A stretch of DNA of 5,415 nucleotides. It comes from an uncultured Erysipelotrichaceae bacterium (GTDB lineage Bacteria > Bacillota_I > Bacilli_A > Acholeplasmatales > Anaeroplasmataceae). Positions 5,170-5,415 of the stretch are shown here, one piece after another; position 1 is the stretch's first letter, and each line of letters opens with the position of its first letter. The notes beneath the pieces are model-generated. The model made no database searches. It was not told where the DNA came from and worked only from the letters and a program-made list of their open reading frames with translations. Both the position numbers and the translations under genes were made by a program. The stretch spans positions 1 through 5,415 of the forward strand of contig CACZRY010000201.1 of assembly GCA_902783745.1 (NCBI GenBank), given 5' to 3'.

Positions 5170-5415
5170 ATTTATTGAAGCAATCTTTTATTACATCATC
5201 TGATATTTCATTATAAAAAATTCTTTTAAATTTAACACCATCTAAAATTCTTACCGCAATTATATCATCGTCATCTGTTTTTACAGTATAAATTTCATCA
5301 TTAAACTTATCTACACCTAAATAGCCTAAATAATATGAGCTTTGATAAATATTATCTTTATAGCTGTTAACATCTAAATTTGCAATATTACCATCAATTA
5401 CATTAATAATATCTG
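5168..5415 (-). CDS. Unidentified protein, C-terminal fragment (5' end outside window)
   Basis: An open minus-strand frame enters from the right edge (first full codon at 5413) and ends at TAA (5170-5168), giving the last 81 residues of a protein. The other two minus-strand frames are closed by stops within the first few codons from the window edge. The sequence is acidic and rich in Asp, Ile, Tyr and Asn, with an Asp-rich Thr-Asp-Asp-Asp-Asp stretch near the middle and a Phe-Lys-Arg-Ile-Phe-Tyr segment near the end. It has no signal peptide or hydrophobic membrane segment in the visible part and I do not recognise the family. Codon use is AT-rich like the neighbouring genes, and a terminator follows directly, which together support a real coding end. 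It is probably not co-transcribed with alaS because a terminator and a new promoter lie between them. Confidence 0.7.
   Translation of the reverse strand, partial: DIINVIDGNIANLDVNSYKDNIYQSSYYLGYLGVDKFNDEIYTVKTDDDDIIAVRILDGVKFKRIFYNEISDDVIKDCFNK

Noticed and set aside
1..5415. CRISPR array, mobile element, tRNA or rRNA genes
   Set aside because: No regularly spaced repeats, transposase or integrase motifs, attachment sites or tRNA/rRNA-like sequences were seen on either strand; almost all of the window is accounted for by housekeeping genes and their signals.

Overview
This is a compact, strongly AT-rich bacterial segment. The alaS - ruvX - DUF1292 - O-methyltransferase order is the housekeeping block known from Bacillota (Bacillus alaS-yrzL-yrrK-yrzB-yrrL-yrrM). 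Together with Shine-Dalgarno sites of the AAGGAGG type and the very low GC, it points to a low-GC Bacillota, plausibly Erysipelotrichia or a related gut lineage; the class is an inference. All nine tryptophans in the complete genes are encoded by TGG. All seven visible stop codons are TAA or TAG, and no gene is broken by an in-frame TGA. This fits the standard bacterial code rather than the Mycoplasma code.

Layout. At the left edge is the last part of a plus-strand gene for the redox chaperone Hsp33 (hslO). It converges on a minus-strand operon, and the two are separated by one strong stem-loop that can end transcription in both directions. Read on the minus strand from right to left, the window holds: the 3' end of an unidentified gene and its terminator (5141-5413); a sigma-A-type promoter; a short leader with a hairpin; then alaS, ruvX, a DUF1292 gene with a Cys-rich tail, an O-methyltransferase (trmR-like) and a DEDDh-family 3'-5' exonuclease. 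The five operon genes are almost contiguous. They have a 1-nt overlap (alaS/ruvX), a 9-nt gap (ruvX/DUF1292), an 11-nt overlap (DUF1292/trmR) and a gap of 15 or 42 nt before the exonuclease, so they are probably co-transcribed.

Function. The theme is RNA and translation: alanine charging of tRNA (AlaS), pre-16S rRNA processing (RuvX/YqgF), probable wobble-uridine methylation of tRNA (TrmR-like), and an exonuclease of unknown substrate. The DUF1292 protein has no established function. Nothing here is a clear new system. The points most worth a second look are the seven-cysteine tail on the DUF1292 protein, the extra N-terminal region on the exonuclease, and the short alaS leader, which has a hairpin beside the ribosome-binding site and no room for a T-box.
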